A DNA stretch of 64,000 bases from CAXXOK01 sp001604115 (GTDB lineage Bacteria; Bacillota; Clostridia; Christensenellales; Aristaeellaceae), in contig JAYFOV010000005.1 in NCBI GenBank assembly GCA_034928535.1, positions 1-64,000 of the forward strand. The letters are read 5' to 3'. Shown here one piece after another: positions 17,789 to 25,325 of this stretch. The notes under the pieces were generated by a model that was not told where the DNA came from, searched no databases, and worked only from the letters and a program-made list of their open reading frames with translations. Position 1 is the first letter of the stretch. Each line of letters starts with the position of its first letter. Both the position numbers and the translations under genes were made by a program.

Positions 17789-18583
17789 TCACAGCCTCCT
17801 TTGCAGCCACTGATCCAGCGCCGCAGCATCCGGCAAGGCAAGGTAATCCCGGATTCCCTCTTCCTGAATACCGTGCACGTTGTGGCAGGCGCCGGGGGAC
17901 GCACCGCGCGGTGCATGCACCACATGGCGCACTAAAAAATGAGGGATATCCGCCTTGTGCGGCGCAGCGGCAAAATAATCATCGCCAACAATCCGTTCCG
18001 CTGTGATAATGACCCCTTCCGATGCGCGGGACAGCAGCACATCCTCATACTGCGGGCCCTCGATCTGTGCATTGCCGCGTTCATCGGCCAGCTGCGCATG
18101 GATCACACATACCTGCGGACGGATCGCCCGCACGGCATGGAGCACCTCGCCCGTAGAGGGATCACTCACCGATGAAAAGTAATCGTTGGCCGCAACCAGA
18201 TCACTGATCTGGAGCCCACGCACCGGCATGAAGGGGATGCCGTACGCGGCCGCACGCAAGGCGGAAATGACTGTATAACAGGCATGTTCATGAGCCTTGA
18301 CGCTGCCGCCCTGCACCGCCGCGCGGTAATGCTGGCACAGCGAAAACATCGTTTCATGGCTGATGAAACCCGCATCCACACTGGCCACACACCCGGCCAG
18401 GCATAGCAGATCCACATCCATACCGCCTGCTGTCTTGACCAGGCGCAGATCCCGCTTCTTCTGGCGCGCAATTTCCATGACAGCTGCCATAGGTGCACGG
18501 TTCAGGGTGTTGCCGCCAAGTCCCAGCAAGGTCCGGTCCGCAATGCTCTGTACCGCCGCCTGCAACGTGGTCAGCTTTCCCAT
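17789..18583 (-). CDS. CoA-transferase-like subunit A (GctA/IpdA-like)
   Basis: A 264-residue A subunit of the glutaconate CoA-transferase superfamily: LLGLGGNTLNRAPMAAVMEIAR near the start, VHAQLADERGNAQIEGP in the C-terminal half. I choose the ATG at 18583, close behind a GGGGGAT stretch; ATG 18589 is also possible. It is followed directly by subunit B. Such pairs move or hydrolyse CoA thioesters; a use in handling an acyl-CoA made by PduP is possible, but not shown. Confidence 0.75.
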   Translation of the reverse strand: MGKLTTLQAAVQSIADRTLLGLGGNTLNRAPMAAVMEIARQKKRDLRLVKTAGGMDVDLLCLAGCVASVDAGFISHETMFSLCQHYRAAVQGGSVKAHEHACYTVISALRAAAYGIPFMPVRGLQISDLVAANDYFSSVSDPSTGEVLHAVRAIRPQVCVIHAQLADERGNAQIEGPQYEDVLLSRASEGVIITAERIVGDDYFAAAPHKADIPHFLVRHVVHAPRGASPGACHNVHGIQEEGIRDYLALPDAAALDQWLQRRL

Positions 18584-18626
18584 GCCCATCCCCCGTTTCT
18601 TTCCATGTTGATCCTGTGCCGCGGTT

Positions 18627-19958
18627 TTACTTGGCGGCATTGGCGGCAATCAGAACCGCATCCCACACCGAGGCAAAGGGCGGCGCATAGGCAAGATCCA
18701 CCATGCCCAGCTGGGCGGTAGTCATGCCCGCATGGATGGCTGATGCAAAAATATCGCAGCGGAGCACGGCATTTCTGCGGCCGGCAATATTTGCACCGAG
18801 CAGACGCAACGTGCGCTTCTCATAAACCAGTTTGATGGTCAGTTTCTGTGGGTCGGGATAGTAACCGGGGTGATCGCCGGCTGTCACGGTTTTCGTAGCA
18901 TAGTCAAGCCCAAGCCGCTTCGCATCCTGCTCTGTGAGTCCGGTGCGTGCCATTTCCAGATCACACACCTTGATAGCGGCAGTACCCAGGGCACCTTCAA
19001 ATACCTCGTGTGCGCCCGCCATGTTTGCGCCGGCTATGCGACCGCATTTGTTGGCAACAGTTCCCAAAGGAAGAAAATAATTCTCTTTGGCCACTCTGTG
19101 CCAGCAGACCGCGCAATCCCCCGCTGCAAAGATATCTGTTTGATTGGTACGCTGCTCCCGATCCACGATCAATGCGCCATTGCGCGCCATCTCCAGCCCT
19201 GTGCCTTGCAGGAAACCGGTTGCGGGGATGATGCCGATCGCCACCAACGCCACATCGGCTCGGTATGTGCCGCGATCGGTATGCACCAAGCGATGGTCGC
19301 CCGCCTCCGAAAAGGCGCTGACGCGCTCGCCCAAGCGCAGCGTTATACCCTGCCGCTCCAGCTCCTGCGCAGCCATTTCAGAAAATTCCGGCTCAAACGG
19401 CGTGAGCAGGCGATCAGCCGCCTCGATCATGGTCACCTTTTTGTTCAGATGAAGCATAGCTTCAGCCATTTCCACGCCGATGTACCCGCCGCCGACGATC
19501 ACGACCTCATTAACGCCTTCCAGCTTAGCCACTTTCTCAAACAGCAGGCCATCTTCCATGGTTTTGACATAGAACACGGAGGGCAAATCGGCTCCTTCGA
19601 CGCTGGGCATAACGCTGTCACACCCTACGGCGATCATCAGCACGTCATAGTTGTCCCAAAAGACATCGCCGGTATCATGATTCTTGACCTGCACACGGTG
19701 CGCTTGCGGCTCCACGCGCATGGCCTCGTGGCGCAGGTATGTCTGGATGCCCATTTGGTCATACTGCTCGCGTGTGCGGGCAATCAGCTTGGTGGCATCG
19801 GTGTTAAAGCCACCAATATAATAAGGAAGTCCGCATGCCCCGTAGGACAGAAAGTTGCCCCTTTCATAAACCACGATCTGGGCATCCGGCCGTTCCCGCC
19901 TGAGCTTGGAGGCCGCACTCATTCCTGCGGCTACGCCGCCAAGCACGATCGCTTTCAT
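18627..19958 (-). CDS. FAD-dependent CoA-disulfide reductase/NADH oxidase-like enzyme
   Basis: A 443-residue pyridine nucleotide-disulfide oxidoreductase. FAD motif at the N-terminus (VLGGVAAGMSAASKLRRE), the single redox cysteine in SYGACGLPYYIGG (about residue 42), an NAD(P)H motif VIVGGGYIGVEMAEAM near 153, and the FAD ribityl motif TDIFAAGDCA near 277. This is the CoA-disulfide reductase/NADH oxidase layout. In the BMC operon it could keep CoA reduced or reoxidise NADH, since no alcohol dehydrogenase is present. GGGAGGG precedes the ATG. Confidence 0.88.
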   Translation of the reverse strand: MKAIVLGGVAAGMSAASKLRRERPDAQIVVYERGNFLSYGACGLPYYIGGFNTDATKLIARTREQYDQMGIQTYLRHEAMRVEPQAHRVQVKNHDTGDVFWDNYDVLMIAVGCDSVMPSVEGADLPSVFYVKTMEDGLLFEKVAKLEGVNEVVIVGGGYIGVEMAEAMLHLNKKVTMIEAADRLLTPFEPEFSEMAAQELERQGITLRLGERVSAFSEAGDHRLVHTDRGTYRADVALVAIGIIPATGFLQGTGLEMARNGALIVDREQRTNQTDIFAAGDCAVCWHRVAKENYFLPLGTVANKCGRIAGANMAGAHEVFEGALGTAAIKVCDLEMARTGLTEQDAKRLGLDYATKTVTAGDHPGYYPDPQKLTIKLVYEKRTLRLLGANIAGRRNAVLRCDIFASAIHAGMTTAQLGMVDLAYAPPFASVWDAVLIAANAAK

Positions 19959-20000
19959 GATAACCCTCCCATTTGGTTGGAGGCCGCCCCGCGGTCATCC

Positions 20001-20858
20001 TCAGCGGTTGATGTTGCGCAGCCGATCCAGCACCGCCTGGGTGATGGCCTGCACATCCAGCTCGCTTTGCGCTTGCCCGCCACCGCACCCGCAAGTCGGA
20101 GCCTGCTGCGCGGCGCTCTGTGCGGGTGTATTGCCGGCCAGCACATCCTGTGTGTTGGTCGGGCGTGCCGAGCAGGGCGGGATACCGCCGGACGTGATGC
20201 CCAGCTTGGTGCGGATCTCAATCAGTTCATTTACCTGCTCACAGCTGAGCACATTGGCCTTACCTATAATATTGCCGGTATACATGATCACCATGGCATA
20301 GTGCTCGGTCGATTCCAGCCGGTACCATGCATCCATGAGGGACGGCCCCCAGGCGACCGCGCCGTGATTGGCCAGCAAAAGCGCGTTGTAATCCTTGGCA
20401 TAGGGCGCAATGGAGTCGGGAATCCCCTGCGAGCCAGGCGCCTCGTAATGCACACAGGGCACCGTGCCCAGATTGACCAGCGCTTCGGGGTAGATGGCCT
20501 GATCCAAGCTGATGCCTGCAATGGCAAAGGAAGTACTGATGGGCGGATGCGCATGGCACACCCCCATCGCCTCAGGGTTTTCGTGGTAGATGCGCAAATG
20601 CATTTTGACCTCGCTGGAAGGTCCGCGTTCCCCCTGGGAAAGCACAGTGCCGTCCAGGCGCATCTTCACCAGTTGATCCTCGCTCATGAAGCCTTTGGAA
20701 ACGCCGGTAGGCGTTGTCCAGATGATGTCCTCTGCAACCTTGCAGCTGATGTTACCATCGTTTGCCGCCACAAAATTCTTGGTGTACATCCTGCGGCCAA
20801 TTTCCACGATCATCTTCTTGGCCTCGGAATCCGTGGGGTAGATAGGTGCCTTCGGCAT
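20001..20858 (-). CDS. Class II (FucA/AraD-like) aldolase with C-terminal encapsulation peptide
   Basis: A 285-residue zinc-dependent class II aldolase. Glu83 (SSEVKMH), His102/His104 (CHAHPP) and His165 (ANHGAV) match the catalytic acid and zinc ligands of fuculose-phosphate aldolase. After the fold ends near 225, a Gly/Ala/Gln/Cys linker leads to an amphipathic helix at 264-285 (SELDVQAITQAVLDRLRNIN), a textbook C-terminal encapsulation peptide. Start 20858 is set by AGGTGA five bases upstream; a longer start at 20903 is less likely. It is first in the operon and follows MtnK-MtnA chemistry, so cleavage of 5-deoxyribulose-1-phosphate to DHAP and acetaldehyde is the likely reaction; fuculose- or rhamnulose-1-phosphate is the alternative. 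Confidence 0.9.
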   Translation of the reverse strand: MPKAPIYPTDSEAKKMIVEIGRRMYTKNFVAANDGNISCKVAEDIIWTTPTGVSKGFMSEDQLVKMRLDGTVLSQGERGPSSEVKMHLRIYHENPEAMGVCHAHPPISTSFAIAGISLDQAIYPEALVNLGTVPCVHYEAPGSQGIPDSIAPYAKDYNALLLANHGAVAWGPSLMDAWYRLESTEHYAMVIMYTGNIIGKANVLSCEQVNELIEIRTKLGITSGGIPPCSARPTNTQDVLAGNTPAQSAAQQAPTCGCGGGQAQSELDVQAITQAVLDRLRNINR

Positions 20859-20916
20859 GTTTTTCACCTGCATATTCGCTTGATTTTGAAGCAGATGAAG
20901 CATCTGCGTTCAGTGG

Positions 20917-20932
20917 TGTTTATCAATAAACA
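20917..20932. promoter_or_regulatory. Palindromic operator candidate for the BMC operon
   Basis: TGTTTATCAATAAACA is a near-perfect palindrome (arms TGTTTAT/ATAAACA, centre CA) placed just downstream of the BMC promoter, with a further GATAAAC half-site at 20938-20944. More ATAAAC copies lie in the AT-rich stretch at about 21000-21045. The LacI regulator of the locus is the likely ligand; this is inferred from position only. Confidence 0.6.
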
Positions 20933-20954
20933 CGCTCGATAAACTACGTTCCCA

Positions 20955-20983
20955 TTATAGTTGCGCAATGTATGATTGTCAAC
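20955..20983 (-). promoter_or_regulatory. Consensus promoter of the main BMC operon
   Basis: On the minus strand TTGACA (20978-20983) and TATAAT (20955-20960) are exactly consensus with a 17-base spacer. A start near 20948 would put the operator at about +16 to +31. Confidence 0.85.
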
Positions 20984-21127
20984 AGTATCTTTCCATTTTA
21001 TAAACATATAAACAAACTAATCGCTAAACAATAAACGAGAAAATATTGCTGTAACTATTGATTTATAAGAGTTTTCTTTATCTTTTGAAAAATAACATAA
21101 ATAACTAAATTTTTCTCAAAAAGTTAC
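20984..21127. other. AT-rich divergent control region
   Basis: This stretch is far richer in A and T than its surroundings and has repeated ATAAAC motifs. No gene is present. It lies between the divergent BMC and ABC promoters and probably holds regulator sites. Confidence 0.55.
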
Positions 21128-21156
21128 TTGCCTTTATACGGGAATGGTGCTATACT
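21128..21156 (+). promoter_or_regulatory. Promoter of the ABC importer operon
   Basis: TTGCCT (21128-21133), 17 bases, TATACT (21151-21156), about 60 bases before the binding-protein start. Confidence 0.8.
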
Positions 21157-21217
21157 AACCTCAACAAGGGGTAAACAGTGGCGAAACCCCGAACAATTTC
21201 ATATTAGGAGGTTTACC

Positions 21218-22330
21218 ATGAAAAAGATCCTATCTCTGGTTCTTGCTCTGTTGATGGTTTTCGCGGTGGTCACAAGCTCATTCGCGCAAACCCCCGCCAA
21301 CCCGGTAGCCGGCAAAAAGGTCGCTTATGTGATGTGGCTGGCATCTTCTACCATCTTCCAGATGTGGAAAGATTCCTGCGCAGATTTGGCCAGCAAGCTG
21401 GATGTTCAGTTTGATTTCTTCTTCTGCGATAACGACATCAACAAATGGCAGGATACCATCTCCAGCTGCGCCGCTGCCGGCTATGACGGACTGATCGTCA
21501 GCCATGGCAACAAAGATGGCTCCTACGTGTTCCTCAAGGGGATCACCGAGCAGTATCCCGAACTGAAGCTGGTGCTGTTTGATACGCAGCTGTTTGCGGA
21601 TGGCGAGTATCAGAAGCTGCCCGGCGTGACCCAGCTGTTCCAGCAGGATAAGAGCCTTGTGACCGTTCTGCTTGACCAGTTTGTTGAAAAGTTCGGCGAA
21701 GGCGTGCGCCTGATCAAAGTATGGCGTGGCCCCAACTACAACAGCCCCTTCGACCGTCGTGAAGTTGGCTGGCAGGAATACGAGACCGCCGGCAAGATCA
21801 AGACCGTAGGCGAGATCCAGCCGCTGCAGGATACCGTTGATTCCGCCAACGTGGTTTCCGCCGCTTACCTGCAAGGCATCGCCCGTGAAGATGTGGACGG
21901 CGTTGTGGTGTATTACGATGCATACGGCCAGGGCGTGTACAACGCCATCATCGAGAACGATAACATGAACGGCAAGAACGGCGCCGCGCTGCCGATGGCC
22001 TCCGTGGATATCGATCCCGTTGACGTGACCAACATGCTCACCCGCCCTGACATCTGGACCGCAGCCGGTACGACCGACTGGACGCTCAACGGCGAAATCG
22101 CAATGCGTTTGCTCATGCTGGAATTGGCCGGCGAGTATGACAAGATCTTTGATCCCGCCAGCGGCCAGTACGGTGTGGACGTGGTTGAAGTTCCTGGCTC
22201 CGCCATCCTCGCTTCCAGCCTGAAGCCGGATTCCACCGTGGAGAACCTCAGCTCCGTGGCGCCCGACACCTATGGCAACCTGTCCTACCTGTCTGTGGCA
22301 GAATGGATGCCCGCCGAGCTGCTCCACTGA
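21218..22330 (+). CDS. Sugar ABC transporter substrate-binding protein (ribose-type fold)
   Basis: A 370-residue exported binding protein. TTAGGAGGT precedes the ATG at 21218. Residues 1-25 are a signal peptide (KKILSLVLALLMVFAVV) with an SFA cleavage site; no lipobox cysteine is seen, unusual for a Gram-positive binding protein. The mature part has the two-lobed periplasmic-binding fold of the ribose/AI-2 group (GYDGLIVSHGNKDGSYVF). It heads a binding protein-ATPase-permease operon divergent from the BMC. The ligand is inferred to be the sugar fed into the BMC pathway. Confidence 0.88.
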   Translation: MKKILSLVLALLMVFAVVTSSFAQTPANPVAGKKVAYVMWLASSTIFQMWKDSCADLASKLDVQFDFFFCDNDINKWQDTISSCAAAGYDGLIVSHGNKDGSYVFLKGITEQYPELKLVLFDTQLFADGEYQKLPGVTQLFQQDKSLVTVLLDQFVEKFGEGVRLIKVWRGPNYNSPFDRREVGWQEYETAGKIKTVGEIQPLQDTVDSANVVSAAYLQGIAREDVDGVVVYYDAYGQGVYNAIIENDNMNGKNGAALPMASVDIDPVDVTNMLTRPDIWTAAGTTDWTLNGEIAMRLLMLELAGEYDKIFDPASGQYGVDVVEVPGSAILASSLKPDSTVENLSSVAPDTYGNLSYLSVAEWMPAELLH

Positions 22331-22371
22331 TGCTCACCCCATGCAAGACCATCTGAGCAAAGTATCTTGAC

Positions 22372-22408
22372 AAGGAAGCGTCGGAGTTCTTCGCTCCGGC
22401 GCTTCCTT
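22372..22408 (+). terminator. Intraoperon hairpin after the binding-protein gene
   Basis: AAGGAAGCGTCGGAG (22372-22386) pairs with 22394-22408 with one wobble. It lies between the binding-protein and ATPase genes and could protect the upstream messenger end or partly terminate, giving more binding protein than transporter. Confidence 0.6.
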
Positions 22409-22446
22409 CCTTGAACCTTTACTCCCATACGAAATGAGGGAATTCC

Positions 22447-23967
22447 ATGGAAAGACTTACGCTTGGCACACGAGATGTATCCATTGAATTTCCCGGCGTG
22501 AAGGCGCTGACGGACATCAACTTTGAGGTCAGCACCGGCGAGATCCGAGCCGTTGTCGGCGCTAATGGAGCCGGGAAATCCACCCTGATGAAGATCCTCG
22601 CCGGTGCCAACCCGGATTATACGGGCGATGTGTACCTCAACGGCGAAGTGATCAACCTGCGCACGCCGGTTGCGGCCAGCAAACACGGCATCCAAATCGT
22701 GTACCAGGAGGTAGACACCGCATTGGTGCCTACGCTTTCCGTAGCCGAGAATGTGATGCTCAACAACATGGTCATGGCTGCAGCAGACCCTGCCGTGCAT
22801 TGGACGCATATGCGCCGGGAAGCCCGCGCCGTGTTGGAACGCCTGCACATTGATGTGAACGTCCGCAAATTAGTGCAGAACTTGACCCTTGCGCAAAAGC
22901 AAATGGTGCTGATAGCGAAGGCTATTGTATCCAAATGTAATTTTTTGATTTTGGATGAGCCAACCGCGCCCCTGAGCGATACTGAAACCGTCGAACTTTT
23001 TAAGCTGGTCAAGCACTTGCAGGCCACGGAGAATATTGCCATCGTTTTCATCTCCCACCGGATCAACGAAGTGCTCCAGATTTGTGAAAAATATACCGTC
23101 ATGCGAAATGGCGAGATCGTCGATACCTCCCCCATCACGCCCGCCACTACCACCAAAGAAATTGTCGAAAAAATGCTGGGCAGAACCTTCGAAGAAATTT
23201 TCACCAAGGAACCCGTGACCATTGGGGAAACCGTGCTGGACGTTTCCCATCTTTCCGGCGCGGATGGCAAGGTGAACGATGTGTCCATCCAGGTGCGTAA
23301 AGGCGAAATCGTAGGGATTGCAGGCTTGGTGGGCGCAGGCAAGTCCGAGCTGTGCAAAACACTCTTTGGCGCCTACCCCAAGACTGGCGGCACGATTTCC
23401 TTGCACGGTCAGGAGTTGCGGATCAACATCCCCACGCATGCTGTCAAGCACCGCATCGCGCTGGTTCCGGAAGAAAGGCGCAAGGAAGGCGTTTTGGTCA
23501 ACGAGAATGTAGCCTTCAACTTATCCGCGGCCTGTCTTGGCAAGTTTTGCACACTTTCCTTCATTAATCACCGCAAGGTGGATGTTAATGCGCGGCGTTA
23601 TGTGGATGATTTGGGCGTTGCCACCCCGTCGATCAAGCAGTACGTGAAAAATCTTTCCGGCGGCAACCAGCAAAAGGTGGTCGTGGGCAAATGGCTCGCT
23701 GCGGATTGTGATCTGTACATCTTTGATGAGCCTACCAAAGGCGTGGATGTGGGTGCCAAGCAAGATATTTTCCGCCTGATCAACGAAATAACCAAACAGG
23801 GCAGCAGCGTGATCTATGCCTCTTGCGAAAACGCGGAGCTCCTGTCCATCACAGATCGCATCTATGTGATGTATGATGGGCAGATCATGACAGAGCTGGA
23901 AACCGCCAAAACCAACGAGGACGAAATCATGCACTACGCTGTTGGCAGCCGCACGCAATATGCATAA
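22447..23967 (+). CDS. Sugar ABC transporter ATPase, duplicated (RbsA/MglA-type)
   Basis: A 506-residue double ATPase. First half: Walker A GANGAGKST, modified signature LTLAQKQ, Walker B FLILDEPTAPLS. Second half: Walker A-like GLVGAGKSE, signature LSGGNQQ and Walker B LYIFDEPTKG. This is the layout of ribose, galactose and AI-2 importers, which use one fused ATPase. Cotranscribed with the binding protein and permease. Confidence 0.93.
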   Translation: MERLTLGTRDVSIEFPGVKALTDINFEVSTGEIRAVVGANGAGKSTLMKILAGANPDYTGDVYLNGEVINLRTPVAASKHGIQIVYQEVDTALVPTLSVAENVMLNNMVMAAADPAVHWTHMRREARAVLERLHIDVNVRKLVQNLTLAQKQMVLIAKAIVSKCNFLILDEPTAPLSDTETVELFKLVKHLQATENIAIVFISHRINEVLQICEKYTVMRNGEIVDTSPITPATTTKEIVEKMLGRTFEEIFTKEPVTIGETVLDVSHLSGADGKVNDVSIQVRKGEIVGIAGLVGAGKSELCKTLFGAYPKTGGTISLHGQELRINIPTHAVKHRIALVPEERRKEGVLVNENVAFNLSAACLGKFCTLSFINHRKVDVNARRYVDDLGVATPSIKQYVKNLSGGNQQKVVVGKWLAADCDLYIFDEPTKGVDVGAKQDIFRLINEITKQGSSVIYASCENAELLSITDRIYVMYDGQIMTELETAKTNEDEIMHYAVGSRTQYA

Positions 23968-24051
23968 AGCCCGCGCCGGAGCGCTGCGATACCCCACCAA
24001 GCATTCCCGTATCCGGAAGTAAGTGAATGAAACAACGGGAGGAGATCCACC

Positions 24052-25062
24052 ATGCAAGCATCCTTGGGTAGAACCGCACCCGGCAGCCAAGCCAGCAAGA
24101 AGGTATTCCGCTTCCTGCTGGACTGGGCGGCCATCATCACGCTGGTACTCTGTTTTGTGATTTTTACGTTGGTCAAGGGCTCCAGCTTTATGTCCGAAAA
24201 CAACATGATCAACATCCTGCGCGCCATGTCCATCACGACGGTGTTCGGCATTGCAGCCACCGTGACCATGGCTCCGGATGGATTTGATATGTCCGCCTGT
24301 ACGCTGGCGAGTTGCTCCTCTTACGTATTTGTGAGCATGTACCTGTGGTATGGCCTGCCGCTGTGGCTTTGCGTGGTGGTCACCATCGCAGTCACACTGC
24401 TGATGTACCAACTGACCATGTTCCTCATTCTGGTGTGCAAGATTCCGGATATGCTGGCCACGTGCGCGCTCATGTTTGTGCATCAGGGGCTGGGGCAATG
24501 GTACATTGGCGGCGGCGCCGTATCCACCGGCATGCGCTTGCCCAGTGGCGCTTCCCCTGTGCGTACCGCACTGGAAGATAGCTTTTCCGCCATTGGCCGT
24601 GCACCATGGATCATTTTCATTATGCTGGCCTGCGTGCTGCTTGCCTACATTTTCCTGGAGTATACCAAGCAAGGCCGGTTCATCTATGCCATGGGCGGCA
24701 ACCGTCAGGCTGCCAAGCTTTCCGGCATCAACATCAAAGGGTACAGGTATCTTGCGGGCATGATCACCGCTGTGTTTATTGCGATTGGCGGTATTTTGGT
24801 TGCATCGCGCGGCAGCTCCGCACAGGTGATGGGTGCAGATAATTACCTGATGCAATCCCTGGCGGCTGTGTTTGTAGGCCGGTCGGTGGGCGGTGCAGAA
24901 AAACCCAACGCACTGGGCACCCTGGTAGGTGCAATGCTGGTTTCTACGCTGGAAAACGGCCTGACCATCCTGGCTGTACCTTACTACATGCTACCCGCCG
25001 TCAAGGGTGCTGTGCTGGCTTTGGCGCTGATTGCCGCTTATGCCGGCAAAAAGGAACAGTAA
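24052..25062 (+). CDS. Sugar ABC transporter permease (RbsC-type)
   Basis: A 336-residue membrane protein with 8-10 hydrophobic segments and the family's conserved EAA-like region (YAMGGNRQAAKLSGINIKGYR), which docks on the ATPase. A single permease gene fits the RbsABC layout. GGGAGGAG precedes the ATG. Confidence 0.92.
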   Translation: MQASLGRTAPGSQASKKVFRFLLDWAAIITLVLCFVIFTLVKGSSFMSENNMINILRAMSITTVFGIAATVTMAPDGFDMSACTLASCSSYVFVSMYLWYGLPLWLCVVVTIAVTLLMYQLTMFLILVCKIPDMLATCALMFVHQGLGQWYIGGGAVSTGMRLPSGASPVRTALEDSFSAIGRAPWIIFIMLACVLLAYIFLEYTKQGRFIYAMGGNRQAAKLSGINIKGYRYLAGMITAVFIAIGGILVASRGSSAQVMGADNYLMQSLAAVFVGRSVGGAEKPNALGTLVGAMLVSTLENGLTILAVPYYMLPAVKGAVLALALIAAYAGKKEQ

Positions 25063-25082
25063 TCACATTCGCAACAGTCCTA

Positions 25083-25117
25083 AGCCGATGGAGCGCAACT
25101 GCTCCATCGGCTTTTTT
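25083..25117 (+). terminator. Terminator of the ABC operon
   Basis: AGCCGATGGAGC (25083-25094) pairs perfectly with 25101-25112, six-base loop, then a run of six T. Confidence 0.93.
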
Positions 25118-25227
25118 CGTCCCAGCAGCGAATGTGCACAGGCGGGCACAGGATACCGTGCAGCCGTCTGATGCTTTAGATTTTGGTATAAATGATCCGG
25201 GCATAAAACCGCTCAGCGTCTATGCGC

Positions 25228-25256
25228 TTGCGTTTTCCAATCAACCTCGCTATACT
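25228..25256 (+). promoter_or_regulatory. Promoter of the radical SAM gene
   Basis: TTGCGT (25228-25233), 17 bases, TATACT (25251-25256), 69 bases before the start codon. Confidence 0.75.
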
Positions 25257-25325
25257 GACATAGCCCGCTTGCCCTGCGCAAGCACTGGTGATGAAACCTA
25301 CTCATGAGTGAGGAGAAAATATACC

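Noticed and set aside
5936..20858. Propanediol, ethanolamine or glycyl-radical microcompartment
   Set aside because: None of the signature enzymes (diol dehydratase, EutBC, glycyl radical enzyme and activase) is encoded here.
18870..20942. A 690-codon plus-strand frame across the oxidoreductase and aldolase genes
   Set aside because: It runs antisense through two well-supported genes and lacks any domain or start signal.
21278..22327. A 349-codon minus-strand frame opposite the sugar-binding protein
   Set aside because: The plus-strand protein has a signal peptide, ribosome binding site and promoter; the antisense frame has none.
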